Notes under the pieces: model-generated
The model's database searches: none
Told to the model about the DNA's origin: nothing
What the model saw: only the letters and a program-made list of their open reading frames with translations
Translations under genes and position numbers: made by a program
Part shown: positions 1 to 11,428 of the stretch, one piece after another
How positions within the stretch are numbered: position 1 is the stretch's first letter
Layout: each line of letters begins with the position of its first letter
NCBI GenBank assembly: GCA_029582155.1
Contig: CM055902.1
Coordinates: 19,568,748-19,632,747, forward strand
Direction: 5' to 3'
DNA length: 64,000 nucleotides
Source: Panopea generosa
Lineage: Eukaryota > Mollusca > Bivalvia > Adapedonta > Hiatellidae

Positions 1-184
1 TCTTAGACTAATGACGACAAGTATGAATCCATATATTATAAATGAACAAATAATATACCGTTAATTAATTTACGATTGTTTAAAGCACATAAGAAATAAT
101 AAATCAAGGGTTTGATTTCCTTTTTGAGATGCATAAAGAGTTTTGTACACAAGGAAATATATAGGGGAGGAAATGTAACTGTAC

Positions 185-570
185 GATTATGAGAACGCTC
201 ACGTATTCTCGCAAAATCGTGAAAAGTCTCGTTTTTAATTATCTTAACTTCCATTCATCTCAGGAATACAAATCAAAATTCTTACACTGCAAAATGATAT
301 TGTCATCAAAACAATACAACTCCCAGAAATTTGTGTTTACAAATTACGATAAACTTTCCTTCAGTACTCAAAATCTTTAATCCAAGAGCATTTTGCGTGA
401 TCGAAACATGTTTAAACATCTAAGATAACATACAACTTACAGTTTACGTACAAGAAATCAGTTGTCTGAATGATTTATTTGCAAATCATGAATCCTTCGT
501 GTGCTGTTTCATCAACATTTAGTCAGGAGATGCAAGTTTCCTATCCTTCAATACAAGTCCTTGTGTCTAC
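185..570. repeat. Dispersed repeat, copy 1 (partner at 53.8 kb)
   Basis: This stretch aligns by eye, with gaps, to 53803-54215. Shared blocks include the 'aacgctc..gtattc..gcaaaat' start, 'aagaaatcagttg', 'caacatttagt', and the run 'gatgcaagtttcctatcctt' followed by 'ataagtccttg' in the partner and 'acaagtccttg' here. Neither copy has a long open frame. It is probably an old interspersed element of unknown class. Confidence 0.6.
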
Positions 571-1190
571 TTGCATAAGGATATAAATTTCATATTGGGA
601 AAGTTTTCAATTGGATAATCAAAAAAATAGGACATGTTATTTTGTAATACACAATGCACTTGTGATATCAACACTGTTCAAATCAGAATAGTGTTGCTCC
701 CATCTTCCTCTGAAACCTCCCCATCTGGTTGAGATAACAAAGTAGTCGGTTATTGAGTGTACACTCCATTTTCCTGTTTTGACATTAAGTGCCTGCATTA
801 AGCTTATTTTTTTCTTTTAACGTTAAAAAGGCATCGATAACTGTGTTTAACTGATATTGCGCGAATCACTTTTTTGTTGTTTTTTTCTGATATGCCTAAA
901 TAATCTGAACAATTATAACTTTAGAAATTACCTTAAACTGTATCTGTTTAATTATTATTCAATTAACTCGTAAATAAATCGCTCCTTAAATAACTTAATT
1001 ATTATGAACAAAATACTTCAACTTCTCTCCATTTTACATGACAAATCATCATATACCGAGAAATAAGTATCTAATTTCTCGGAATGCAATGCCCCCATTC
1101 CAATTAGACGATTTTGTTCTTGACGATGAAAACGACAAGTCGTATATACTTACTATATGTTTACTGCTCAAATCATAATAAACTAGAGCT
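571..1190. other. No recognised feature
   Basis: This is AT-rich sequence with no open frame of note and no clear repeat unit. I see nothing to annotate. Confidence 0.5.
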
Positions 1191-1199
1191 ATCACTGAA

Positions 1200-1850
1200 G
1201 GTGATGAATACCCCCGAACGCCGCCATGACAGAAAATGGTTTACCATTGTATGAAGTTTTATTAAATTATATCCAATAGTTTTAAAGTTGTGCTCCAGAC
1301 AAGGGAAATATATCAAAGGGCAATAACTCTGTAAATAGCAAGAATAGAGTTATGTTTCTTGTACACTGCACTTCCTCTCATTATATTCTACCATTGTATG
1401 AAGCTTGAGGAAATTCCATCCAGTACTTTAAAAGTATTGCTCTGGACAAGGGAAATATATCAAAGGGCAATAACTCTGTAATTAGCAAGAATAGAGTTAT
1501 GTTTCTTGTACAATGCAATTTCTCTTATTATATTCTACCATTGTATGAAGCTTGATGAAAGTCCATCCGGCACTTTTCAAGTTATGCTCCGGACAAGAAA
1601 AAATATCAAAGGACAATAACTCTGTAATTAGCAAGAATATAGTTACGTTTCTTGTACACTGCACTTCCTCTCATTATATTCTACCATTGTATGATGTTTG
1701 ATGAAATTCCATCCAGTACTTTTCAAGTGATGCTCCGGACAAGGAAAATTGCAACGGACAGACCGACCGACAAACCGACAGACCGACCACAGGGTGACTC
1801 CAATATACCCCATCAAACTTCGTTTGTCGGGGGTATAATGATAACACGTT
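1200..1850 (+). repeat. Dispersed element with four ~147-bp internal repeats and a terminal hairpin
   Basis: The block beginning 'ctaccattgtatgaag' recurs at about 1240, 1387, 1537 and 1680. Each copy also carries 'caataactctgtaa' and 'tagagttatgtttcttgtac'. A GACC/GACA-rich tract follows at about 1755-1790. The element ends in a hairpin at 1804-1837, where 'tatacccc' pairs with 'ggggtata' across a loop near 'cttcg'. Similar 'accccc...gggggtata' ends are common in bivalve interspersed repeats (from memory). The short open frame across the end is not a gene. Confidence 0.6.
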
Positions 1851-2044
1851 TTACCTCCTTCCCGTTTATGAAATATGTTTGACTTGAACAGTCATACTTG
1901 AGGTTAAACAAATATTACAACTATTTCCCTTGGGAACTCCTGACACTGTAAATAATCGTGTACTCCGAGAATTAGCTGAGGCGTAATATTATCCATTTGA
2001 CTAATCATTATGGTATATTTGTGTTCCTACTTCATGGAAAGATG

Positions 2045-2360
2045 CTTTGGTATGTCAAATATAGGCTTTGGTATGTCCATTATAGGCTTTGGTATGTCAA
2101 ATATAGCCTTTAGTATGTCGATTATAGGCTTTGGTATGTCAAATATAGGCTTTGGTATGTCCATTATAGGTTTTGGTATGTCCATTATAAACGTTGGTAT
2201 GTCCTTTATATGCTTTGGTATGTCAAATATAGGCTTTGGTATGTCCATTATAGGCTTTGGTATGTCCATTATAGGCTTTGGTATGTCAAATATAGGCTTT
2301 GGTATGTCCATTATAGGCTTTGGTATGTCCATTATAGGCTTTGGTATGTCCAATATTTAA
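2045..2360. repeat. 21-bp minisatellite, about 15 units
   Basis: The unit is 'ggctttggtatgtccattata', with a common variant ending 'tcaaatata'. Because 21 is divisible by 3, several frames stay open on both strands (a 7-residue FGMSIIG-type repeat on plus, an IPKPIMD type on minus). These frames are artefacts of the period. Confidence 0.9.
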
Positions 2361-2651
2361 AACTGGAGATAAATCTGGTGTTTCTAACTATAGTACAACG
2401 TACATGTATATATTTTGAACAATATCTTTGGATATAATAATTTTAAACATGTTTTTAACTTCTTAAAACGGGATACAGTTATATCTGCATTACAGTTTGG
2501 TTTTGCACCTGGAGATTAAGCCATCAAAGTAATCTCTATAAAACACGAACTAGTGTTTATGAGCAGCTAAAAGATAAATTCCTACTTCCATGAAACGTAT
2601 ATAAATCCATTATTTTGCTATTTTGAGACTACGTCATTCTTTTTTTTTTAG

Positions 2652-2858
2652 ATGGAACCAACCGTATTAGGTATGACAGCACATTCATCTGTTACATACA
2701 ATGTACAGTGCAAGAGATTCAATATTAATGTGTTACCTCTGTTGGACGAGTCTAATTATAGTCTGAAGAACGAACCCATCTCTCCCGATTGGGTCCGCTC
2801 ATTAGCAATTGTTACGAGCACGCTGATTGGTCAGTTGCTTCAGGAAAAGTTTGAATGA
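2652..2858 (+). CDS. Short unassigned open frame behind a strong acceptor-like tract
   Basis: A 68-codon frame starts directly after a long T run ending in AG at 2650-2651, which resembles a 3' splice site. The product has no signal peptide, membrane segment or motif that I recognise. Its end overlaps CCAAT- and CRE-like sites, so the segment may instead be promoter DNA with a chance open frame. Treat it as unproven. Confidence 0.12.
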   Translation: MEPTVLGMTAHSSVTYNVQCKRFNINVLPLLDESNYSLKNEPISPDWVRSLAIVTSTLIGQLLQEKFE

Positions 2859-3020
2859 CGTCATAATTTAGTAAGCGTTCAATTGCTAGGAATTGTGGGA
2901 CATGCATAGAATTCCCTGCTTTTTCCATTGGTGGTTAATAGACCTAATTCGTGAGATGTCAGGTTCTGGGACAGACTAAGTCCAATTATAAATAGAATGA
3001 CGTAGTTTCACAATCTGTTG
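2825..3020 (+). promoter_or_regulatory. Candidate RNA polymerase II promoter
   Basis: In order there are an inverted CCAAT box (ATTGG in 2825-2830), a perfect palindromic CRE (TGACGTCA, 2856-2863), another inverted CCAAT box (ATTGG near 2927-2931), a direct CCAAT at about 2982-2986, and a TATA box (TATAAATA, 2987-2994). A start site would fall near 3010-3025. No downstream coding exon could be joined to it, so the target is unknown. Chance occurrence in AT-rich DNA is possible. Confidence 0.3.
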
Positions 3021-4255
3021 TACGCAATTGGAACATTTTTGGTGAGGATAGTCAACGGTCAGATTCAGTTCAAGTTTTGAAAAATACTTTTTAATAAAAT
3101 ATGTTAAATGTTCCGCATCATAACTATTGTGAAGATAGAATATTAGAAGTATTACACACTGACTAGGCGAACGAATTGTAGTTCCCTTCGTAACGATTAA
3201 TTATCCAAAGATTGAATCACCAAACTGTTCTTGTAGAGAAATTTAGATATGTGTGATGCATAAATTTATAACTTTATCTCAAACAACTATTCTATTCAAA
3301 ATTTTTTAAAATATTTTTGTCATGAACTGAAAATTAAGCACATATTTTGAATCTGAAAATTATTTGTATTTGTAATGCTCTACCACTGGACCACGTGCTT
3401 CTTTTCGTTCTAACCCTATTATATTTTATCTATATTACATACAATGAAACGAATAAAAATGTTTTAACATTTAAATATATATAATATATATCTGAAAGGC
3501 TTGTTAATGAATTATGTTATATCATAATTCATCGAAACAGTACGTTACTTCGAATCCTATAACCTAGCTGAGCTTTGAACCACTGAACTCCTCTCCACTC
3601 TTGGGTTTCAAGTTATTCTTGTAGACTGTAGAATTATTGTAAAATTGCGGAAACTTAGTGCTTTGTCTTGTAGCATTTACTTGCACTTAACCAAATAGTA
3701 ACATTATTCCAGCAGTTAATTCCATTTAAGGTCACAAAAACACCTGCATCTATATAGTCCCCATATAGAACACCTCCATCTATATAGTCCCCATATAGAC
3801 ACACGAGCCAATGCTCTAAAACATATTAAGTGAGCTTGAAGATAGGGATCTGACATGTATCAAATCTATAGTTAACTTTTTGTAAAATATAGAATAATAT
3901 ATTCAAAGCCAAATTTCCGTTTAGAATGTTAGAAGGCCTTTGCATGTTATACGGTCTTGCAATAGATGCAAATAAAGTGTCAGATGTTGATGCTACAACC
4001 TAAGATGCATCTATGTGGCCATTCATTAATGGACCATTCCAATGACTGATAAATTAAGTGGGTCACAACGTAGTGGTTACAAAATAATAAGTTAATAAAA
4101 CCAGTTATGCAATATCATTTAATATAAATCACTATCAATAGCTGAACTTCTTTACATGTTATTTACATGCCAGTTTGGATACAAACTTAACTTGAACAGT
4201 TGTGGGACTGTAAATAATGGTATTGATTATAAATTTGTAATTTAATTTAAATGTA
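3021..4255. other. Mostly unassigned AT-rich sequence
   Basis: There is no supported gene here. A fragment resembling the minus-strand tRNA-like head of SINEs lies near 3376-3410 ('ctctaccactggaccac'). A duplicated 26-base piece ('catctatatagtccccatat') lies at about 3747-3798. Confidence 0.4.
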
Positions 4256-4257
4256 TA

Positions 4258-4400
4258 CTAATTCATGTTAGCTCGATAACGAAGTAAACGTCTAAGAGCT
4301 TTTTTATATGCAACCGATTTCGTTTCCTGGTCGGTTTATGTTGACAGGTCATCAGCCTGCGGTGTGAACGGCAAACACCATACCGCTCAGCATTATAATT
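4258..4400 (-). mobile_element. SINE fragment (minus), same family as 16.8 kb
   Basis: The segment 'tagctcgataacgaag...agagctt' and the following region resemble 16770-16935, where the same pieces precede a minus-strand tRNA-like B box. It is truncated and diverged. Confidence 0.4.
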
Positions 4401-4575
4401 TGTAAATTTAAGTTCCTCATTCGTTGTCCAGAATTGAAAGAAATAAAACACAATGAAGAATTTAAAGAGAAAAAGTAATACTATTTGAAGTACATACTGT
4501 CGAAATGGCTAAGGCAGTAGACTTATTATTGAGCGTATTGCCTGGTAAGACCATAATTTACGATCATTGTCATGT

Positions 4576-6012
4576 TTAGGTGGACCCCTTTCGTAAACAG
4601 TTCGTAATATCACCGGTTATGTGAGACACTGCACGCTTGAAACTAGGGTCTAGACAACCATACAGTATAGGATGCATCATATAGTTTATAAAGTATATCC
4701 TGTAGCCGAACAGAAAGGCTACTTCAAGCGGAATGTTATTTATATCAACCACTTCACCTATATCAGCGATTTGTGAACTAAAGACCATGTAACAAATTGC
4801 CGTGCATATGAATGTGATTGAGAATACGAACGTCAACATCGTCAGTCGCTTCATTTTTGATATATTAGATGAATTATCGCATCGACTAACGTGTATATCG
4901 CTGTTGTCATCTGTATCCTTATCATTTGTGTTGATATCTCTTTTAATGTTATCATGCCGTCCTTCCGTTGTAATGATCGACATGTCATTTGTATTTACAT
5001 CTACTTCACTTGTATTGGCATTTGCTTCATTTGAATTTAGATCACTGTTGATGAAGCTGTTACCTTCTTCCGCTTCACAAATGTCCCTTTCGTTTGTTTT
5101 TGCAATCGTATCGACGTTTAATACTGATTTCTTGTAAGATCTACTTTGCTTTGTATCATTTAATCCTACAATATCCCTTCTTGCGAAAATAGGTTGCAAT
5201 TCAGAAGTTCTAGATCTATATTTAGTATTGCTGAGAACTGAATTATATGATTCTTTCTTTTGATTGGTGTTGTTTTTATCCTTGAATCGTCTTACCTCAT
5301 ATCCTTGATGAACCATTTGTGACAGACGCCTGAATATAATACCATACATTATTATTATAACCGTTATTCCTATATAGTTGGGAATGAGGCACATGATATA
5401 CATATTTGGCCATAATGTGTCTTTAAAGCTTTCGTCCTTGCCACACATTTTCACATTAAATGTTTGACCTTTGTAAGTCACACATCTTTTATTCATACCC
5501 CAAACAGCTAAACTCGGGAGTGACTGGACGATGGATAAAATTAACGTTCCTATATATCCAAACACGACATGCTTACGTGTTATCTGCCAACCGTGCGGTG
5601 CCAGCACTTTCCGGTATCTATCTAAAGTTAGCATTAACAGAATATAAACCATAGCAACGGATGATGCAACGCTTAAAAATGTTTTCACTTTACAAATATA
5701 TTCAGAATTCATGTTATAATAGTGCAAATGCGTGAACATTTCAAAAGGAATTGTAACAATGCATGAAACAGAGTCTATGATGCTTAACCCAAGGACAAAA
5801 TACCTGAAGTTGCAACGCTTGTACCTAAACATATGCACATACAGAACAAATAGGTTACCTAGAAACCCTGCAATAGACATGGCACCCAGGAATAACGTAA
5901 ATGGGAGGACCTCTCGGCGAAACTCCCGCATTAAATCAATATTTGTTATGTGGACATCGGTGTCTTCAAATGGCAGGATGGTGGTGTTTTCATTTTCGAG
6001 CCCGCAAACCAT
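4576..6012 (-). CDS. Class A (rhodopsin-like) G-protein-coupled receptor, orphan
   Basis: A complete intronless frame encodes 478 aa of a seven-pass plasma-membrane receptor that would signal through heterotrimeric G proteins. The N-terminus has an N-glycosylation sequon (N9-T-T). TM1 is about 35-61 with the G-N pair at 52-53, and TM2 is 71-93 with the LxxxD aspartate at 80. C107 opens TM3, which ends in D-R-Y at 131-133; C177 and C190 in the second extracellular loop can pair with it. TM5 is about 203-226 with P211. A 160-residue Asn/Asp/Ser-rich third intracellular loop (227-387) follows. TM6 is 388-411 and TM7 431-452. The TM7 motif reads HPILY instead of NPxxY, and TM6 lacks CWxP. The start is fixed by an in-frame TAG at 6043-6045 upstream of the first ATG. 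The ligand is unknown; a peptide receptor is an inference only. Open frames on the other strand here are shadows. Confidence 0.88.
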   Translation of the reverse strand: MVCGLENENTTILPFEDTDVHITNIDLMREFRREVLPFTLFLGAMSIAGFLGNLFVLYVHMFRYKRCNFRYFVLGLSIIDSVSCIVTIPFEMFTHLHYYNMNSEYICKVKTFLSVASSVAMVYILLMLTLDRYRKVLAPHGWQITRKHVVFGYIGTLILSIVQSLPSLAVWGMNKRCVTYKGQTFNVKMCGKDESFKDTLWPNMYIMCLIPNYIGITVIIIMYGIIFRRLSQMVHQGYEVRRFKDKNNTNQKKESYNSVLSNTKYRSRTSELQPIFARRDIVGLNDTKQSRSYKKSVLNVDTIAKTNERDICEAEEGNSFINSDLNSNEANANTSEVDVNTNDMSIITTEGRHDNIKRDINTNDKDTDDNSDIHVSRCDNSSNISKMKRLTMLTFVFSITFICTAICYMVFSSQIADIGEVVDINNIPLEVAFLFGYRIYFINYMMHPILYGCLDPSFKRAVSHITGDITNCLRKGST

Positions 6013-6049
6013 AATTTCGAAGTAGTGTATCTTTTCATATAACTAGTTA

Positions 6050-7160
6050 AGCAATGTTGTAAGTTAGTTACATATTTACTTAGGTCATTTTGTAATATCA
6101 TGCAGTTGATAATTTGTTATTCCGTCAGTAAATGTTTTTGTAACATTGCACATGTCCGAAGTATCTTAATCCATGCATTTATTAACAGGTTTTACCCAGT
6201 TCTCATAGTTTTACACATGTTTATTATTTATAAGTTTAATAAAAAAAATAACTGCATCCACAACTATTGTTATTTAAATAAATTGCAGTGTTCATTTTCA
6301 GTTAAGTATTATTTCAAAATAAAATCAATCATATGCGTTAACTGTTAATCCATATTTAATATTCCATCACGTTTTTAAGTATTATCATACACGTCTATAG
6401 TGTTAATGACATGCACAATCAGGTCAACACGTATATTATGATCCACTTTCAAGTATGGTTAAACACGTCTATAAGTATTGTCATACCCGTCTATAGTGTT
6501 AATGACATGCACAATCAATTAAAAATTATGATCTACTGTCAATTATGTTGCTTGTTACACACAAATAAATCAAACTAATTTATTATTGGTTCAATGCAAA
6601 GAACATTTATACATGTTCACATTTATTGATAATTCCTATACCAAGTGGAATTGTACATGTTTATTGTTAATTCCTTATAAAGTAAAGTTATTATGTTTAC
6701 ACTTCTTTCGTTATTTTTCATACCAAGTACGGTTGTGCATGTTTATTGTTGATTCTATGTTATTGTCCATGCCAAGTAGGGTTTAATACATTTTTTATCA
6801 ATTCCATACCAAGTAATGTTATTATATACCACGTAGATTGTTACTACCATACCAAGCAGGGTGGTGCGCGTCTATTGTTAAATCCTTATCAAGTAATGTT
6901 GTTATGTTAACACTTACATTGTTTCTATTCATACCAAGTAAGGTGATACGCGTCTGTTGTTTATTCCATGTTATTTTCCATGGAATGTTCTTATAGACAC
7001 ATGTCTATTGTTATCTTCCATGCCAATTAGGGTGATACATGTCTAAAGTTACTTTCAATGCCAAATAGTGTTATATACGTCTATTGTTAATTCCTTACCA
7101 AGCACTGTTAGCTAACACTTCTATTGCTAATTCAATATATTTAATTACACATCTATAAGT
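6050..7160. repeat. Degenerate ~50-bp tandem repeats (clearest from about 6370)
   Basis: Loose repeats of 'cataccaagtagggt...acatgtctattgttaattc' recur with heavy divergence and variable spacing between about 6370 and 7160. The stretch 6050-6370 is AT-rich and holds nothing recognisable. Confidence 0.55.
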
Positions 7161-7856
7161 ATGTCCATACCATACACACCACGTGTCACTGTAGCGTATT
7201 AAATTCTTAAATAGCTTACTTAATGTGTACTCTTTTCCTTTGGAATAAGCGTTTGTATTGTAGAGATATGTATATATAACCACGCAGTCATATTCAGTGA
7301 GTTCAATTAAAACCCATTAAGTCAAACATGTTCCGGACGGATACAATTAATGCAATTAAAAATGTTAATTACCGGTCAGTAATGAGTTTAATAAGTCGGC
7401 GATGGGAAGAAGTTTTGTATTTATGTATGGAACAGGGATACATTTTCTGCTTTGTTATGCATTTATGGGACTAACTCGTCATTATGCTTATGATATTTGG
7501 GGTTGTCAAATTCTACGAAGATCGTGTGGGTTCATCTTAAATTTTGCACAAAAAAAAATTAAATTGTAAGATGGGTGTTTGAGGAGGGTAATGAAACAAT
7601 TCATCGTATATTTAAATATATTCCCGTATCAATAAATACTTGAGAAAACTGGTCAAATCCAATAATATATATGTTATGAATATGTATGAAGTATCATTTT
7701 TTATATTAATAATGGGATTTAAAAAGTAGGCATTAAAAGTAAAAACTTGCTGAATGATTTTGACTTCTCTGATGTATGATCAGATCATGTTGTTGCAATT
7801 TTCCTCGTTTTCAAATAGTATTTAAGGAGAAGAGAGTCTTGGTTACTTTTAGAAAT
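7161..7856. other. No recognised feature
   Basis: This is AT-rich single-copy-looking sequence between the degenerate repeats and the 42-bp array. No coding or structural signal was seen. Confidence 0.4.
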
Positions 7857-9821
7857 ACCGAATAGTCAGTGCTCACAATTATATACATTCTCTGATCCTC
7901 TCTAATAGTCGTGCTCACAATTATATACATTCTCTGATCCTCTCTAATAGTCGTGCTTACAATTATGTACATTCTCTGATCCTCTCTAATAGTCGTGCTC
8001 ACAATTATGTACATTCTCTGATCCTCTCTTGTGGTCAGTGCTCACAATTATTTACATTCTATGATCCTCTCTAATAGTCAGTGCTCACAATTATGTACAA
8101 TCTATGATCCTCTCTAATAGTCGTGCTCACAATTATGTACATTCTCTGATCCTCTCTAATAGTCGTGCTCACAATTATGTACATTCTCTGATCATCTCTA
8201 ATAGTCGTGCTCACAATTATATACATTCTCTGATCCTCTCTAATAGTCGTGCTTACAATTATGTACATTCTCTGATCCTCTCTAATAGTCGTGCTCACAA
8301 TTATGTACATTCTCTGATCCTCTCTTATGGTCAGTGCTCACAATTATTTACATTCTATGATCCTCTCTAATAGTCAGTGCTCACAATTATGTACATTCTA
8401 TGATCCTCTCTAATAATCAGTGTTCACAATTATTTACATTCTATGATCCTCTCTAATAGTCAGTGCTCACAATTATGTACATTCTCTGATCATCTCTAAT
8501 AGTCGTGCTCACAATTATATACATTCTCTGATCCTCTCTAATAGTCGTGCTCACAATTATGTACATTCTCTGATCCTCTCTTATGGTCAGTGCTCACAAT
8601 TATTTACATTCTATGATCCTCTCTAATAGTCGTGCTCACAATTATGTACATTCTCTGATCATCTCTAATAGTCGTGCTCACAATTATATACATTCTCTGA
8701 TCCTCTCTAATAGTCGTGCTCACAATTATGTACATTCTCTGATCCTCTCTTATGGTCAGTGCTCACAATTATTTACATTCTATGATCCTCTCTAATAGTC
8801 AGTGCTCACAATTATGTACAATCTATGATCCTCTCTAATAGTCAGTGCTCACAACTATGTACATTCTATGATCCTCTCTAATAGTCGTGCTCACAATTAT
8901 GTACATTCTCTGATCCTCTCTAATAGTCGTGCTCACAATTATGTACATTCTCTGATCATCTCTAATAGTCGTGCTCACAATTATATACATTCTCTGATCC
9001 TCTCTAATAGTCGTGCTTACAATTATGTACATTCTCTGATCCTCTCTAATAGTCGTGCTCACAATTATGTACATTCTCTGATCCTCTCTTATGGTCAGTG
9101 CTCACAATTATTTACATTCTATGATCCTCTCTAATAGTCAGTGCTCACAATTATGTACATTCTATGATCCTCTCTAATAATCAGTGTTCACAATTATTTA
9201 CATTCTATGATCCTCTCTAATAGTCGTGCTCACAATTATGTACATTCTATGATCCTCTCTAATAGTCAGTGCTCACAATTATGTACATTCTCTGATCCTC
9301 TCTAATAGTCGTGCTCACAATTATGTACATTCTATGATCCTCTCTAATAGTCAGTGCTCGCAATTATGTACATTCTATGATCCTCTCTAATAGTCGTGCT
9401 CACAATTATATACATTCTCTGATCCTCTCTAATACTCAGTGCTCGCAATTATTTACATTCTATGATCCTCTTTGATAGTCAGTGCTCACAATTATGTACA
9501 TTCTATGATCCTCTCTAATAGTCGTGCTCACAATTATGTACATTCTATGATCCTCTCTAATAGTCGTGCTCACAATTATGTACATTCTCTGATCCTCTCT
9601 AATAGTCGTGCTTACAATTATGTACATTCTCTGATCCTGTCTAATAGTCAGTGCTCTCAATTATTTACATTCTATGATCCTCTCTAATAATCAGTGTTCA
9701 CAATTATGTACAGTCTATGATCCTCTCTAATAGTCAGTGCTCACAATTATGTACATTCTCTGATCCTCTCTAATAGTCGTGCTCACAATTATGTACAGTC
9801 TCTGATCATCTCTAATATCCA
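7857..9821. repeat. 42-bp minisatellite array (~46 units) with higher-order repeats
   Basis: The unit runs 'gatcctctctaatagtcgtg' then 'ctcacaattatgtacattctct', 42 bp in all. A 'cagtgctcac' variant is 1-2 bp longer. Since 42 is a multiple of 3, open frames arise on both strands. A composite block repeats at 764-bp spacing: the plus-strand frames at 8104-8370 and 8868-9134 translate to the same 88 residues. Confidence 0.95.
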
Positions 9822-10049
9822 TGTCCAGCACGGGTATCGTTAACCGTCACTTGAATATGTTCAGTATTTCTGGTGCATCAGTGACAACGGGCAAGGTAGT
9901 ACGCAGTAATATAGTACAAGGATAAAACCATTATGTGCAGGAATCCTTAAAGGTAGCAACTGGATTGAATGTTTGATTATATTTTTATCCTCCATCTTTT
10001 TCTATGATTAATATTTCAGAAAGGTAAACAAAGGCAACTAAATGTATAG

Positions 10050-10650
10050 AATAGAAGTGTCTGTTTTTTAGTCTGCGTTGTTGGATAGTTTTCTAGTTTA
10101 GTCAGTTTATGCTACTTTAAAGATTCTAATAGTGAAATCTAATGTCTGGTTTGCTCTGTTGTGTATGCTATCGATTTGTTGCTCCCATTTTAGACCACTT
10201 TGTATGAGTGTTCTTAAGTATTTACTGCGGTTAAAAGGTAATCATTAATATCATACACGTTATTAATATGATTATTTAATTTATGTGATGCTGAAAAGGT
10301 CACATTTATCAGGATGAAATGAGATGACCCAGTGGTGTGTCATCTAAGCGACTGTGTTTAGATCGTATTGCTTTTTTCTGTGTCGGACTCGGTTATTGTG
10401 TTTTCATAAAAAAATGCTATCATATTATTATGCAAATAGTCTTACTGCGCTGTGTGAAAGCTTTTCAAGGAAATCATTTAAATACGTAAATTAGAAACAA
10501 TATTGGTTTCAAAACAATTCCATGGGGTACACCGGATTCATCAGATATAAAATCAGATTACCGACCCTCAAGTAAGACTGTTTGTGTTCTATTTGTAAGG
10601 AAGTGTGATATCCAAGAGGTGACCTTGCTGTCAATGCCAGAGTAAATGAA
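10050..10650 (-). mobile_element. LINE (non-LTR retrotransposon) reverse-transcriptase fragment, 3' part
   Basis: Read on the minus strand, this encodes decayed RT pieces in the usual order: YSGIDSKVTSWISHFLTNRT, then a SGVPHGI block (canonical SGVPQGS), then LFLIYV..FP.KAF, then downstream thumb-like sequence. Stops and frameshifts interrupt it. The preceding RT block is at 16081-16235 on the far side of an inserted element. The closest style is CR1/L2/jockey-like RTs. Confidence 0.75.
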
Positions 10651-10710
10651 AGTCTTTTCTTAACCGGACAACATAAATAACAACTATTATGGCGAATAGC
10701 CAGCTTTATT
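10650..10710 (-). repeat. Split direct repeat B2 of the YR element
   Basis: This matches 11299-11355 closely, including 'ttaaccggacaacataaata' and 'acaactattatggc'. Confidence 0.8.
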
Positions 10711-11116
10711 AGGAGATGACTAATTTATACCATAATATGCATAAACATACATATGTATAACATAATCCATGATTAAATCTGATTAATAGCAGACATGTTT
10801 AGCTGTCTATATCGATTTGTATATCAGACAATCGATGCATAAAATTGAGTAACTCCTCCTTCGTCGAAAAAAAACCCTGCTCAGGCCACAAAACCATTTT
10901 AAATGGTTAGAAATAGCTGTAGTTTACGCGCATGCAGTATTTTACTCTCGAGGCAAAATGGTAAACTGTCATTGTTATTCTTGAGAAACATCAGTGTAAT
11001 GTATGTTAGAGAAAATAAATGTAATAAATTCATAATCCACTTATACAACATTTTGATTTTACAACCCATATATACAATATTGAACTTTGTTCAAATTTGT
11101 GGATATAAATTTTGCG

Positions 11117-11293
11117 AAATGTCCAGCACGCTAAAACCTCTAAAACTAAAACTCTCTCACTCTGTCTCGCTCTCTCGTTAATTAACGCACCACTGACCAA
11201 ACAAACTTTGATTGGTCAATTCAAACGTGTTATGTTGTCCCGGCTACGCCTAGACAATTATTCCGTGCTATTCGTTGAAATGCTCGGAATGTT
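11117..11293 (-). repeat. Split direct repeat A2 of the YR element
   Basis: It is about 177 bp and nearly identical to 15906-16080. Shared pieces include 'caaacgtgttatgttgtccc' and 'ggctacgcctagacaa', and both copies end 'gctcggaatgttaa'. It directly abuts B1. Confidence 0.85.
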
Positions 11294-11298
11294 AAGTC

Positions 11299-11355
11299 TC
11301 TCCTTAACCGGACAACATAAATAACAACTATTATGGCAAATAGACGGCTTTATAT
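11299..11355 (-). repeat. Split direct repeat B1 of the YR element
   Basis: This is the second copy of the B repeat. It lies between the recombinase region and A2. Confidence 0.8.
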
Positions 11356-11428
11356 ATAGGCTTCAAATAATAGAATTTTCGCAAAATTTATGTCCTTAAA
11401 TCCAACTAATTATTTAATATGTCTTCAT

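Noticed and set aside
2010..2360. 116-codon FGMSIIG repeat protein
   Set aside because: It is a 21-bp minisatellite, also open on the opposite strand.
4802..6025. Plus-strand frames opposite the GPCR
   Set aside because: They are antisense shadows. The minus frame carries the conserved receptor motifs.
7811..9687. Repeated-peptide frames on both strands (MYIIVSTTIRED and NSRAHNYVHS types)
   Set aside because: These follow from a 42-bp period divisible by three. Both strands are open, which is expected of an array and not of a gene.
7857..9821. CRISPR array
   Set aside because: There are no unique spacers; whole units repeat, and the sequence is animal nuclear DNA.
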